The translations under genes and the position numbers were made by a program. The notes under the pieces are model-generated. The model did no database searches. It worked only from the letters and a program-made list of their open reading frames with translations, and was not told where the DNA came from. A DNA stretch of 64,000 nt. Origin: Saprospiraceae bacterium (GTDB taxonomy: Bacteria; Bacteroidota; Bacteroidia; Chitinophagales; Saprospiraceae). This document shows, in pieces, positions 44,189 through 53,564 of the stretch; the first letter of the stretch is position 1, and the number at the start of each line of letters is the position of its first letter. The stretch spans positions 47,846 to 111,845 of the forward strand of contig JANQQI010000136.1 in assembly GCA_028285085.1 (NCBI GenBank), in the 5' to 3' direction.

Positions 44189-45340
44189 ATGCCGCAAGAT
44201 ATTATCGTTAAGGCCAGAACGTTCGTGCAGCAACTCTTTACTGATAAGTTGTCAAAAGATTTTGTATTTCACGACCACGATCACACTATAAATGTGACAG
44301 CCTATGCTACCCACTTGGCCGAACAAAAAGGGCTCTCTGAGACCGAGCGCGAAATTCTTGAATTAGCCGCGCTATTTCACGACACGGGCTATACCGAAGT
44401 CTACGAAGGCCACGAAGCGGCCAGTTTAAATATTGCACGTCAATTCATGGAAGCGGAAGGCTATCCAACCGATCGACTCGAAAAAGTACTGGCTTGCATC
44501 GAAGCTACGCATCCCGAACAACAGCCCCGTAATACCCTCGAAGAAGTCTTAAAAGATGCGGATTTATCTAATCTGGGAGGTGATCAATTCTTCCCACTCA
44601 ACGCCCGTCTACGTCAGGAATGGGAAGTGATTTGCCAGCGGGTATATGATGATCAGGAGTGGCTGGAAGCCAATGAACAGTTTTTAAAAAACCACCAATA
44701 TTTTACTCCCGAAGCGCAGAAAGCGCTCGATAAAGGCAAGAAGAAGAATCGAAAGAAAATAAAAAATCAACTGAACCAACTCAAAATGCAGCGACCATCC
44801 AAGACGCCAATTAGTGACAGTCGCAGTGCCCAAATGATGTTCAAAACGGCTTTGCGGAATCATATTGATCTCACCAATATCGCGGATAACAAGGCGAATA
44901 TGATGTTGAGTATCAATGCACTGATTATCACTATTGCGATGCCACTGCTCGCGAGCAATATTCAGGACAACCGCTATTTGTTACTACCGGCTACGATTTT
45001 GCTGCTTACTTGTACCCTCTCCGTTATCTTCGCCACACTTGCCACCCGCCCGATCAAAATGCTGGGTAGTATTCCGCTGGAACGTCTGCGGCAAGGTGCC
45101 ACTAATGTTTTCTTTTTCGGAAATTTCTTTCAGATGAATCTGGATCAATACCGTTCAGCGGTCAATGAAGTTGTAACCGACTCTTCTTTGCTCGAAAGTT
45201 CTATTGTGAACGACTTGTATTATCTCGGACGAGCACTTGGGAATAAGTATACGCAATTGCGCACCTGCTACGCTATTTTTATGATTGGGATGACCTTGAC
45301 GGTCGTCGCCTTTGCGGTGTCTTTTTTTAGAAGTTTGTAA
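44189..45340 (+). CDS. HD phosphohydrolase fused to a Pycsar-effector-like membrane domain (DUF5706)
   Basis: 383 residues. Residues about 15-180 are an HD domain: FHDHDHTINVTAYA (His28-32 region), LAALFHDTGYTEVYEGHE (His64-Asp65, His75), CIEATHPE (His108), KDADLSNLG (Asp123). A Lys-rich linker (DKGKKKNRKKIKN) leads to a PycTM/DUF5706 domain (about 208-383): SAQMMFKTALRNHIDLTNIADNKANMMLSINALIIT and helices near 238-256, 263-283 and 362-380. PycTM effectors damage the membrane on binding cCMP or cUMP; here the domain is joined to a likely phosphodiesterase and no cyclase is nearby, so the role may be signalling rather than defence. Confidence 0.88.
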   Translation: MPQDIIVKARTFVQQLFTDKLSKDFVFHDHDHTINVTAYATHLAEQKGLSETEREILELAALFHDTGYTEVYEGHEAASLNIARQFMEAEGYPTDRLEKVLACIEATHPEQQPRNTLEEVLKDADLSNLGGDQFFPLNARLRQEWEVICQRVYDDQEWLEANEQFLKNHQYFTPEAQKALDKGKKKNRKKIKNQLNQLKMQRPSKTPISDSRSAQMMFKTALRNHIDLTNIADNKANMMLSINALIITIAMPLLASNIQDNRYLLLPATILLLTCTLSVIFATLATRPIKMLGSIPLERLRQGATNVFFFGNFFQMNLDQYRSAVNEVVTDSSLLESSIVNDLYYLGRALGNKYTQLRTCYAIFMIGMTLTVVAFAVSFFRSL

Positions 45341-45460
45341 CGATTGGAATCCTGTTACTATCAGCTCACCAGGCCATTAGAGGACAAGCCGACACCTCTA
45401 TCAACCGATTTATTTACTTATTGAATCCACTGCTAAATTAAGCAGCTCGAAGGGATTGCC

Positions 45461-46483
45461 TTACTTCTGGAAATGCTTACGTGGTGGTGTAACAAACAAG
45501 CCAAGGCGGAAGAATACACCATTAGAAGGTTGCAGCATCAGCGCCTGGAAGTCAGCACTACTGCCGGCATTTTCGGGTAGCTCGAAGCGTGTGGTGAAAT
45601 TGTGGCTGTAGCCACCGGCAGCTTCGATCCATACCCAAGGCGCAACATTATGCTGGTAGGAAAGGGTTAACTGTAACTCCGCACGGCGCATATGAAACTC
45701 TGTACCTGATTTGCCGTCTGCGGCCATGACATCGATGGAGTACGTTCGGCTCTCGAATTGTGGACCGAACATGAAGAGTTGCTTTTCGTTGATGTTATAA
45801 CGCAATCTGGCGTTGACCGGTAAAGTCCCTTCGAAGCCCCAATGGCGATTGAAGGTCTTATTGTAGGTCACAAATGGTAATACCGGAAAGTTGTTGACAA
45901 AACTGCGGCGGATCAGCAAGCCCGCTCCCCATTCATTGTAGGCATCGCGCTTGGTTCCGTACAGAATCGCTAAATTATATTGCGTATATCGTTTATCGAA
46001 GTTAAAAGCACCTTGGTAGTCGCCGTTATAAGAAGCAACGGCTTTGATGCCTAGATAGTGGCGACTATCGATTGAGTAAATCATATAAGCAGACAAGCGG
46101 CTACTCTTCAACGATTGATCATCGATACTACTTAAGATCACCTGGCTCATCGGATCGAGATGACTGAAGTCGAATCGCTCGCGGTAGTAATTCCACCCGA
46201 TCATAAACTTCAGATTTGGTTTATTAATGAGAGGAATTTTGATTTTGGATTTGAAACGTCGGTTGACATTTAGGCGGGCATCTTGATCAGGAAGAGCATT
46301 ATTATTCCAGTTGGTGCTTGGCGCAGCTTGTCCAAAAGACACCATAAGTCCCTTCCCCGGGGACTTGTTAATAACCCCCGGCATACAGGGGACATCTGCA
46401 CCTATTGGCGTCAGGACTAAGTCTTGTGCCTGAACCGTAAACGCAAACAAAAGTAATAACACCAGACCCGCTATTGATTTCAT
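45461..46483 (-). CDS. DUF6268-like outer-membrane beta-barrel protein
   Basis: 340 residues. Signal peptide to about residue 19 (TVQAQ). Alternating amphipathic strands with aromatic girdles (LKFMIGWNYYRERFDFSH, SAYMIYSIDSRHYLGIKAVASYNGDYQ, YNLAILYGTKRDAYNEWGAGLLIRRSF, FFRLGLFVTP) indicate an outer-membrane barrel of the DUF6268 type. Function unknown. Convergent with the HD-PycTM gene and separated by 186 bp from the GAF gene. Confidence 0.78.
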   Translation of the reverse strand: MKSIAGLVLLLLFAFTVQAQDLVLTPIGADVPCMPGVINKSPGKGLMVSFGQAAPSTNWNNNALPDQDARLNVNRRFKSKIKIPLINKPNLKFMIGWNYYRERFDFSHLDPMSQVILSSIDDQSLKSSRLSAYMIYSIDSRHYLGIKAVASYNGDYQGAFNFDKRYTQYNLAILYGTKRDAYNEWGAGLLIRRSFVNNFPVLPFVTYNKTFNRHWGFEGTLPVNARLRYNINEKQLFMFGPQFESRTYSIDVMAADGKSGTEFHMRRAELQLTLSYQHNVAPWVWIEAAGGYSHNFTTRFELPENAGSSADFQALMLQPSNGVFFRLGLFVTPPRKHFQK

Positions 46484-46669
46484 ATTAACCGTAATTGAAA
46501 TATTGCTTGTAATGGGTTTTCGCTTGGGTAAAGCCGTTTGACAATAGGGTCGTTTATAGGTCTACAAGTGAAGAGTCTAACGAAAAAAAAGCCCGATTGC
46601 GTATAAAAATCAAGGGGGTTAAAAGAAAAAACCCAATTTTTATACCAATTTCATTACCAGATTTGGACG

Positions 46670-49060
46670 TTATGTCTGGATAAGGACGGTTATCCTGATG
46701 GCTTTTAGTCCTCTCACACCCTGCATCTTGCCTAATTTTAAGTTCTCTATATCTTCTGAAATATAACCCTTTTTTAATAAATATTTCAAGTATTTGCTGT
46801 ATTCAATGTATTCTCGCTCGTTAGCATACACAATTGCCACCTTGCCGACTTGTGTGAGTCGTTCACTCCGACCATCAATCAAGGCCTTGTCGATACGCTT
46901 CTTCAGCAGAGCATAGCGAATATTGTAATCACCATCTACATCAAACTGCTTTTCATCCAGTCGAAACCGGATGGATAAGGGTGTATTATGGACTAATATG
47001 AGTTGGGCGGTTTCCAGAGGAATGGGCAACTTAGGTTTCAATGCGTGGAGCTTTCGCGTGATTTCACACATCGCGATCAACTGCCAAAGTCGTAAATTGC
47101 TCAGGTGAACTTCACTAAATTTACCTCTTTGCAGGATCGACTGGCCAATATAAATCTCGTACTCTACCCCATCTGTTTTTTTCTTCGCAAAGTAATGCGG
47201 CAGCATTTGTTGGGTACGCAACTCCTCAAACTCCAAGAAATCAGAAACTGTGTCATTAATAATGGCGACACTTTCTTCGTAAGACCGCCGTTGCCGATAG
47301 ATGGTCTTCATCATGGGATCCAATTCAGCGAAATAACGATCAAGGGCTTCATTAATCGTTGCATCCCGTCCGCGAATTTGATCGAAAAGCGGATGCACAT
47401 CATTTTTGATAAAGTCGAGCGTACGGAACTCTACATCCGTCGCAATGCCACTTCGCAAATAATTGATTTCCTCCTGGACCGTTTCCAGAAAATTATCGGC
47501 CAGCGGAAAGTTGATCCGTTCGCGGGTCAGATGCAAAACTTCGAGTACCAACTCGAGGTTCTCCAGAAAATCGGCCTGAATGGCATTATTACGAATCGTC
47601 GAAGATCCCACAATATCGGCCTGCCCATAAAGCGGATAGAGCTCTCTAAACACAATCGGCTCGATGACGGCCTCTTCCTCTCCTACTTTTTGCCGTAATT
47701 CCATCAGTCGGAAAGAAGCACCGATGAAGCGCCATTCCATACTGGGATGAATAGCGGTATAATGATCCCGAATAATCGCTTCGATTTCATTATCAATCTC
47801 CTGGCGGCTGCGCCGCAAAGCGGTGCGGAACAGCGGAATGATATCGCGCATCTGATTGATGCTAAAACTATTCAAAACGTAGGGTTGAGCGGAGCCTAGC
47901 TCCAATAGGCCAATTACGCTACGATCTTTCTTATATAATGGTACCACTAGCACCGAGCGCAGTCCGCTTTTCATCAAATTGCGCTCTAGACGAGTTTGTA
48001 CGGGCAATCTTTTCAAATCTTCCACCACCACCGGCATGCGGCGAATGCAGGCTTCTTCATAAATCGAGCCCCGAGACTTATTGGAAAAGAGCTTATTGAT
48101 TTTCTTGGTGAGCAGTGAGTGCCTGATTTTGTAATGCTTCAAGCCACTGTGATCTGCCGGATAGTCAATCGCCGAAAGACCCAGCCGCAAATCCGGCAGG
48201 CGGAAATAATTACGCAACTGCTCTTCGAGCCGCACGATACTCTTGGGTTCGACCACCGCGTCGCGATCCAGGAGCATTCGCTTAAGCCGCGACAGAGATT
48301 CATCGGCGGTCACATCGACCAGATTAGCGATCACCAAACCATGAAATTCAAAATGAGTCGGCGGGATGTGTTGTAACCACAGATCAACATCTGAGATATT
48401 ACTAATCAAGTGATTGATATCGGCCCTGGAAATTGAGCGCAGGGGTTTTAGTTTTTTAATCTCTACGAAGTTGGTATTCAACTCCGCTTTATAGTGGCGT
48501 TCCAAAGCAGCTCCGCCCCAACGTACGGAAATCACCACAGGTTCCGCCAGCCGGAGCTGCTGCCCGTAGAACTGATTCAGAATCATGCAGCAGGCACGGA
48601 TAACGGTAGCCGACTGCACAATCTGAATATCCCGATTGAGGTAGAAGCTCATTTTTTCCTTGGCTAGCTGCCGGCGAAAGGTTGGTGTCAGATAAAATCC
48701 TTGTGGATCGAAGGGCTTGGTAGCCATACCCAGCTGGTAATCTCGGCTGGCCGAGGGGAAGATGCCCGCTAGCATCAGCTCAGTGAGATCTTCGTGCTGT
48801 CGCAAGTCATCGTAATTTTCAATCGGTGCCAGAAACTCTAAAGCTTTATCCAGGCGCTTTAAGATACTTCGCGCAAGGACCATCTCACCGGCATCGCCAC
48901 CACCAATCTTCTTTTTCCAATGGTTAATTAGGGGAACAAAGCTGAGTTTCGAACGGAATGGGAAATCCTCGTAGCCCAGCTTCTGGCGCGTACTGGCTTC
49001 TCCCAAAAATCGCGTATAAGACGGACGAGAAAATCGTGTGGAAGAATCTTTGGATTTCAC
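46670..49060 (-). CDS. Large GAF domain protein
   Basis: 796 residues, cytoplasmic, GTG start (no in-frame ATG close by). Residues about 335-415 carry the C-terminal half of a GAF domain (MPVVVEDLKRLPVQTRLERNLMKSGLRSVLVVPLYKKDRSVIGLLELGS). The rest is helical: about 60-300 and 420-796, with EIDNEIEAIIRDHYTAIHPSMEWRF characteristic of a widespread Bacteroidota family of long GAF proteins. No kinase, cyclase or EAL/GGDEF motif is seen, so it is a sensor or scaffold with an unknown ligand. A 1.1-kb non-coding region lies on its 5' side. Confidence 0.85.
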   Translation of the reverse strand: MKSKDSSTRFSRPSYTRFLGEASTRQKLGYEDFPFRSKLSFVPLINHWKKKIGGGDAGEMVLARSILKRLDKALEFLAPIENYDDLRQHEDLTELMLAGIFPSASRDYQLGMATKPFDPQGFYLTPTFRRQLAKEKMSFYLNRDIQIVQSATVIRACCMILNQFYGQQLRLAEPVVISVRWGGAALERHYKAELNTNFVEIKKLKPLRSISRADINHLISNISDVDLWLQHIPPTHFEFHGLVIANLVDVTADESLSRLKRMLLDRDAVVEPKSIVRLEEQLRNYFRLPDLRLGLSAIDYPADHSGLKHYKIRHSLLTKKINKLFSNKSRGSIYEEACIRRMPVVVEDLKRLPVQTRLERNLMKSGLRSVLVVPLYKKDRSVIGLLELGSAQPYVLNSFSINQMRDIIPLFRTALRRSRQEIDNEIEAIIRDHYTAIHPSMEWRFIGASFRLMELRQKVGEEEAVIEPIVFRELYPLYGQADIVGSSTIRNNAIQADFLENLELVLEVLHLTRERINFPLADNFLETVQEEINYLRSGIATDVEFRTLDFIKNDVHPLFDQIRGRDATINEALDRYFAELDPMMKTIYRQRRSYEESVAIINDTVSDFLEFEELRTQQMLPHYFAKKKTDGVEYEIYIGQSILQRGKFSEVHLSNLRLWQLIAMCEITRKLHALKPKLPIPLETAQLILVHNTPLSIRFRLDEKQFDVDGDYNIRYALLKKRIDKALIDGRSERLTQVGKVAIVYANEREYIEYSKYLKYLLKKGYISEDIENLKLGKMQGVRGLKAIRITVLIQT

Positions 49061-50144
49061 AATGGTTGAATAAATATCGATGCAAATTCTGCGGCTAAGT
49101 TATGAAAAATCGCTGCGTGCTTCCAGTTTTAGAGCAAATATAGCATTGAGGCCCGGGCAATTCTGCCCCAGTGCTGATGGGCACTAATGGGGTTAAACCG
49201 TTTGGTGATCTAAAAAATTGAAAATCGACCTCTGTTCCAGCTCACAAGAAATGCTGGACTTAAGTAAGATAAAGAGACCTAACCGCACTTCTCAAGTTGA
49301 GGTTTATTCCGATCCAAGTATCGGTCAGATAACTAGAAGCCATGAGTGGAGAAATAGGATGAGGCATTTTTGATATTCGTGGAAAAGCATTGGGTTTTCA
49401 GCAAATAGTGCTGCCTTTTGTATTCGAGATAGCTCCAAACTATCCAAATCTACTTTTCTTACAATGAATTGATAAAAAGGATTACACCACCAAGTCGATT
49501 ATTCAATAATGCGAAAGATTATCGTTTCAAAATGTATCCACTTTATAATAGAAAAGACATTCCAAGGTACGGAATGCCTTTTCCTAGATCTGCATTAAGT
49601 TTACAATAACCTAATTTGGTCTGTTCCTTCTAATAAGCTATCGTTTATCAATCTCTTTTTTCTTCACTTCAATGCGATTTCTTCGCCGATACCCTATTGG
49701 GTAGAAACTTTAAAATGCACAGTAATAGAAGTTCAGAGTGATTTATACCCAAACGAAGTGGTTTGAATACTACGACAGCTTTTGTTACAAATGACAGACA
49801 AATTAATTTGATATGGTATCATGGAGTTCAACATGAAATCATACTAAGTGTGAAGTTTATCTTAAAAAATAAAACTCCAAGAGGTACATGCAGTTTGAAA
49901 AGAAAAATGATTTTTAAATGTCTAACAATACGTTAAAAGTGGCAGTCGTTAATGCAGATCATCCTATTTTGTTTACTTAATAAAAACAAAAGGCTTTAAA
50001 GAGCTGCTCTCTAAAGCCTTTTAGTTTAAATACTAGGACACAAGATTTTACATTTAGTTATAGCTTGGTTTCTTCAAATGAGCTACAGCGAAAATGCTTC
50101 TCCTAGTATCAGGCAACAAAGAGTATGATTGAATATCTTTACCT
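49061..50144. other. Long non-coding region before the S74 array
   Basis: 1084 bp with no convincing gene on either strand. It holds a hairpin at 49551-49583 (13-bp arms with one mismatch, loop AAGGTAC) and the array terminator at 49988-50022. The hairpin looks like the terminators found elsewhere in the array, so a decayed unit may have ended here; I found no recognisable coding remnant. Confidence 0.5.
49988..50022 (-). terminator. Intrinsic terminator of S74 gene A
   Basis: Arms AAAAGGCTTTA (49988-49998) and TAAAGCCTTTT (50012-50022), extended inside by GAG/CTC, with a T-rich stretch following on the minus strand. It lies about 120 bp after the stop of gene A. Confidence 0.8.
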
Positions 50145-51269
50145 CTATTTTACTACCATTTTCTGACGAGCCATAGGCTGTCCGTTTTGGTTTTCGATTG
50201 AATAGAAATAAATACCGCTACTCAATTGAGCTGCATCCACTTCCAATTGTCCGTTACCGGGAGCCAAAACGAAAGAAGACAATGCTTGACCATTGATATC
50301 GTAAATAACCAAGCGAGCGTTGGTCATGTCCGAAGGAATGGTGTACTCAATAGTCGTTACACCTTCAAATGGATTTGGACGATTTTGGCGAAGGCTTACA
50401 CCGGCAACATTAATAACAGCTTCGTTATTTTCCATACCCGGATTTTGTGGTGTACTTCCCTGCTGGGCTTCGAGTTGCTCCAGTCGCGCTTCCAATTCCT
50501 GGATCAAAGCTTGCTGCTCTTTCAAGGCTTCAACCAAAACAGGCGTAATCATGTCATAATTCATGGCGTCATAATCGGCCGCTTTTCCTTCTGCATTTAC
50601 ACCTTGGCGAACAGCTTCGGGCATCACTTCTCTTACATTTTGTACAAGGAAACCGTAGTTTTTACCAGGATTCAAACCTAGCTTTGGATACTTATCAGTT
50701 TGGTGCAAATAAGTCACACCATTGAGTTGCAATACTTTATCCAATGCACTTTCGATAGGCTGGATGTCGCGCTTCAACTGAGCATCAGAAGGCTGCCAAG
50801 TTCCACCTACTGCCAAACCAGAACCGAATAAGATTTGGACGAAGTTAGCTGAATCCGCTGGCCCGGTGAATTCTTTAAATAAGGCTAGCAATTTTCCACA
50901 GCCAAATGTTGGACCAGTACCAGTACCCAATGGATTTGAAAATTGCTCCTCAATAAATAAACCAGTAGGTGAAGCAAAAGAGAGTACGGGTACAGCAGAT
51001 GTACCAAAAGCTTCCATACCCAGGCTCACTGCATTAAGGGTATCGATTTGGGAGCGGAATCCGTACAAATCACAGCCAGTAGCCGTTGGACCAGGTACAC
51101 CACCCGATTCACCAAGACCGGTAAAACGTCCGAAAGGATTAAATGCTGTGCCGAAAGGATGGATCACGCGGCTGTCGAGTGCAGTAGTGGAAATTTGGGC
51201 CATACTATCCGTTAGGAACAGACAAAATGCAAAAAATGATAGAAATAGGAGTTTAGTTTGATGTTTCAT
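50145..51269 (-). CDS. S74 array gene A: T9SS-exported, S74 chaperone-domain protein
   Basis: 374 residues. Signal peptide to DSMAQ (24-25). Passenger about 26-158 with the subfamily-1 opening ISTTALDSRVIHPFGTAF and the two conserved Cys (Cys66 in GCDLYGF, Cys124 in GCGKLL). Peptidase S74 domain about 159-248 with catalytic Ser161 and Lys166 in SDAQLK, and the YGFLVQNVREVMPEAV core. Coiled coil about 249-272 without the 14-residue unit. Sorting domain about 295-374 (SLRQNRPNPFEG, IYDINGQAL, LSSGIYFYSIENQNGQPMARQKMVVK). In phage tailspikes this domain trimerises then cuts before the Ser; here the cut would separate passenger from sorting domain. Last gene of the array. Confidence 0.92.
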   Translation of the reverse strand: MKHQTKLLFLSFFAFCLFLTDSMAQISTTALDSRVIHPFGTAFNPFGRFTGLGESGGVPGPTATGCDLYGFRSQIDTLNAVSLGMEAFGTSAVPVLSFASPTGLFIEEQFSNPLGTGTGPTFGCGKLLALFKEFTGPADSANFVQILFGSGLAVGGTWQPSDAQLKRDIQPIESALDKVLQLNGVTYLHQTDKYPKLGLNPGKNYGFLVQNVREVMPEAVRQGVNAEGKAADYDAMNYDMITPVLVEALKEQQALIQELEARLEQLEAQQGSTPQNPGMENNEAVINVAGVSLRQNRPNPFEGVTTIEYTIPSDMTNARLVIYDINGQALSSFVLAPGNGQLEVDAAQLSSGIYFYSIENQNGQPMARQKMVVK

Positions 51270-51307
51270 TTTCTGGTAATTTAAAGTGGGATAATAAAAA
51301 TCAGGCT

Positions 51308-51375
51308 CTACCAGTGCATGCTATACTGGTAGCAGTAAAAAATAAAGACTCTACTGATCATCCGGAATAATCAGT
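51308..51375. promoter_or_regulatory. Two inverted repeats upstream of S74 gene A
   Basis: Arms CTACCAGT (51308-51315) and ACTGGTAG (51325-51332), and a second near-palindrome at 51353-51375 centred on CCGG (arms ACTGATCAT and ATAATCAGT). Gene B has a similar CCCGGG-centred near-palindrome at 52876-52894 at a comparable distance. These may be regulatory sites or RNA structures. Confidence 0.35.
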
Positions 51376-51594
51376 GGAAATCATATAGCAGAAGAGCTGT
51401 AAAATAATTTACAGTCCGATACTTTAAGAAATTGTAAAGATTTTGTGTTTTTAGTTGAAGCGGAGGTAATAAATAGGGTAAAAGGTAGTGATAAGAATTT
51501 CACCATTTTGTTAGACTTTCTAAATCTACATTATTTATTTTTAATATTCAACAATCCTGAAAACGAAAAAATAAAAATTTACTTTAAAAAAAAG

Positions 51595-51621
51595 AACCTG
51601 GAGACTTATTGCCTCCAGGTT
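51595..51621 (-). terminator. Intrinsic terminator of S74 gene B
   Basis: Perfect 9-bp arms AACCTGGAG (51595-51603) and CTCCAGGTT (51613-51621), with an A-run at 51586-51593 that is a T-run on the minus strand. It lies 26 bp after the gene B stop. Confidence 0.9.
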
Positions 51622-51646
51622 AAACATCATCTGCTTATAATAAATT

Positions 51647-52792
51647 TTATTTTACAATCATCTTTTGACGTGCCAAAGGCTGACCGTTTTGCTGCTCGAT
51701 CGTGTATACATAAATTCCACTGGCCAATTGTCCGGCATCAAATTGTACCTGACCACTACCTGGATTTAAGGTCGTTCGAGAAATGGCTTGTCCATTTAAA
51801 TCATAGACAACCAACATTGCTGAATTCATAGTCTCGGGAATGGTGTACTCAATCGTCGTCATGCCTTCAAAGGGATTTGGACGATTCTGGCGCAGGCTAA
51901 TCCCATCGATATCAATCACTGAAGATTCATTATCAATAGTTGGTAGCGCATTGCCGTGATCTTCGTTCACCATTGCCTTAAGTGTTGCTACTTTGGCTTG
52001 CAATTCAGAGATGAGTGATTGTTGCTCCTTCATTGCTTCAACCAGAACAGGGATGACCATGTCGTAGTTAAGTACCTCAAAGTCCGCCACCTTAGCATCT
52101 GTACCAATACCCGGGGTAACCGCTTCGGGCATGACTGATTTTACATTTTCGGTAAGGAAACCGTAATTCAAGCCAGGATTCAAGCCCAATTCAGGGTATT
52201 CATCGCGGCGGAATTCATAGGTCATCCCTTCGAGCTGCATAATCTTATCCAAAGCGCCGTCGACCTTATTGATGTTGCGCTTGAGCTTAGCATCTGAGGC
52301 GACCCAGTTGCCACCAACTGCCAGACCGGAGCCGAAGATTGTATACACAAAGTTATTGGTAGGCGCTGCGCCCGTACCTTCTGCATACAAGGCTAATACT
52401 TTACCACAACCCGTAGTGAGTCCGGTGCCAGTGCCACCTACCGGCGGAAACTGTTGCTCAATAAAGAAACCACCGGTAGAGGCAAAAGTCAGAACGGGAG
52501 CAGAAAAGGAATTGCCCTCGGCGTCAACTTCCGTTTGAATACCCAAGTTGACCGCCGTCAAGATATCCGTCTGTGCCCGAAAGCCGTATAAGTCACATCC
52601 AGTAATCGTTGGGCCAGGGACCCCGCCCGATTCCCCAACGCCGGTAAATTTACCCAGAAAATCGAAGGTGGTACCAAAGGGATGAATCACGCGGCTATCC
52701 AATGCGGAAGTAGAAATTTGGGCGATGGCCGTAGTCGCAAAAAGACCTAAAATAAAACATACAAGCACTAAAGATTGAAAATAATTTTTCAT
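51647..52792 (-). CDS. S74 array gene B
   Basis: 381 residues from the ATG at 52792, which opens the signal peptide MKNYFQSLVLVCFILGLFAT; the frame upstream is not signal-like. Subfamily 1 (ISTSALDSRVIHPFGTTF). Two conserved Cys (Cys66, Cys129). S74 dyad Ser166-Lys171 in SDAKLK, core YGFLTENVKSVMPEAV. Coiled coil short, no 14-residue unit (EAMKEQQSLISELQAKVATL). T9SS sorting domain at the end (SLRQNRPNPFEGMTTIEYTI, LARQKMIVK). The passenger middle (about 85-125) differs most from gene A. Closest in layout to gene A. Confidence 0.92.
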   Translation of the reverse strand: MKNYFQSLVLVCFILGLFATTAIAQISTSALDSRVIHPFGTTFDFLGKFTGVGESGGVPGPTITGCDLYGFRAQTDILTAVNLGIQTEVDAEGNSFSAPVLTFASTGGFFIEQQFPPVGGTGTGLTTGCGKVLALYAEGTGAAPTNNFVYTIFGSGLAVGGNWVASDAKLKRNINKVDGALDKIMQLEGMTYEFRRDEYPELGLNPGLNYGFLTENVKSVMPEAVTPGIGTDAKVADFEVLNYDMVIPVLVEAMKEQQSLISELQAKVATLKAMVNEDHGNALPTIDNESSVIDIDGISLRQNRPNPFEGMTTIEYTIPETMNSAMLVVYDLNGQAISRTTLNPGSGQVQFDAGQLASGIYVYTIEQQNGQPLARQKMIVK

Positions 52793-53322
52793 GGTTTTGG
52801 TAATTTTAAATAATGAAATAAAAGCTCCGGAAGTGTGCGCAGCACTTGCAGACAAAAAATAGCATACCGTTTAACTAATTACCCGGGATAATTAATCATC
52901 ACGTTATATCCAATATTGGAGGAATGATCCACCAACAAGGATTAATATACTCCCCCATAAAATCACTGACCAAAGTCAATCATTTCAAGTAGGGTGTAGT
53001 CTATCCAAACTTATTTTCTTCAGACCAAGAGAATAGCTGCACTGGAATGACCAGTGAATAAAAAGAGATTTTGTTGAAGCATGTTATCTTCAATATTGAG
53101 CGGAGGGAAATACCTCTTTAGAACGTTACCATTAATAATGGTAGACGTTTTTTCAGACCAGAATGTAGTGTAGGAAGTTAATTCTTGCAGATATTATAAG
53201 CAGATGATCTAAATTAATAATTATTTTTAAATGATCCAATATTTTATTAAAAAAAGAGGAAAAATAAAAGGTGGGATTTTAAGACTGTAAGCTTTAGATA
53301 TATTGGGTATTAGAGTATTATT

Positions 53323-53559
53323 TTTTGAGATGCCAGATATCAGTAATTCAGATAATAGATTTTAGACAATAGGCTTTAGATAAGAGAGATATGATGAGTA
53401 AATATTGAATAATATATTGCTTGTAGATATTTAATTTCGTTTTTCAATACCATTCAATAATATCAATTTCAAATAGTAATTACATCCTAACTTATTTATT
53501 TTATCAAGTCTAATATCTAAAGTCTTACATCTTTTAATCTGACATCTGGCATCTCAAAA
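53323..53559. repeat. Spacer element B-C with terminal inverted repeats
   Basis: 237 bp bounded by TTTTGAGATGCCAGAT (53323-53338) and its exact complement ATCTGGCATCTCAAAA (53544-53559). The interior holds degenerate TTAGA/TCTAA words that pair across the element, so the whole is a long imperfect palindrome. The right end is 5 nt from the stop codon of gene C. The other 0.5 kb of this spacer shows nothing recognisable beyond the gene B leader. Confidence 0.75.
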
Positions 53560-53564
53560 TAATA

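Noticed and set aside
44189..45340. Complete Pycsar defence system
   Set aside because: The PycTM-like domain is present, but no pyrimidine cyclase gene is adjacent and the fused HD domain argues for another role.
52793..52855. Longer start for S74 gene B
   Set aside because: The extra 21 residues have no signal-peptide character, and all paralogues begin directly with the signal peptide.
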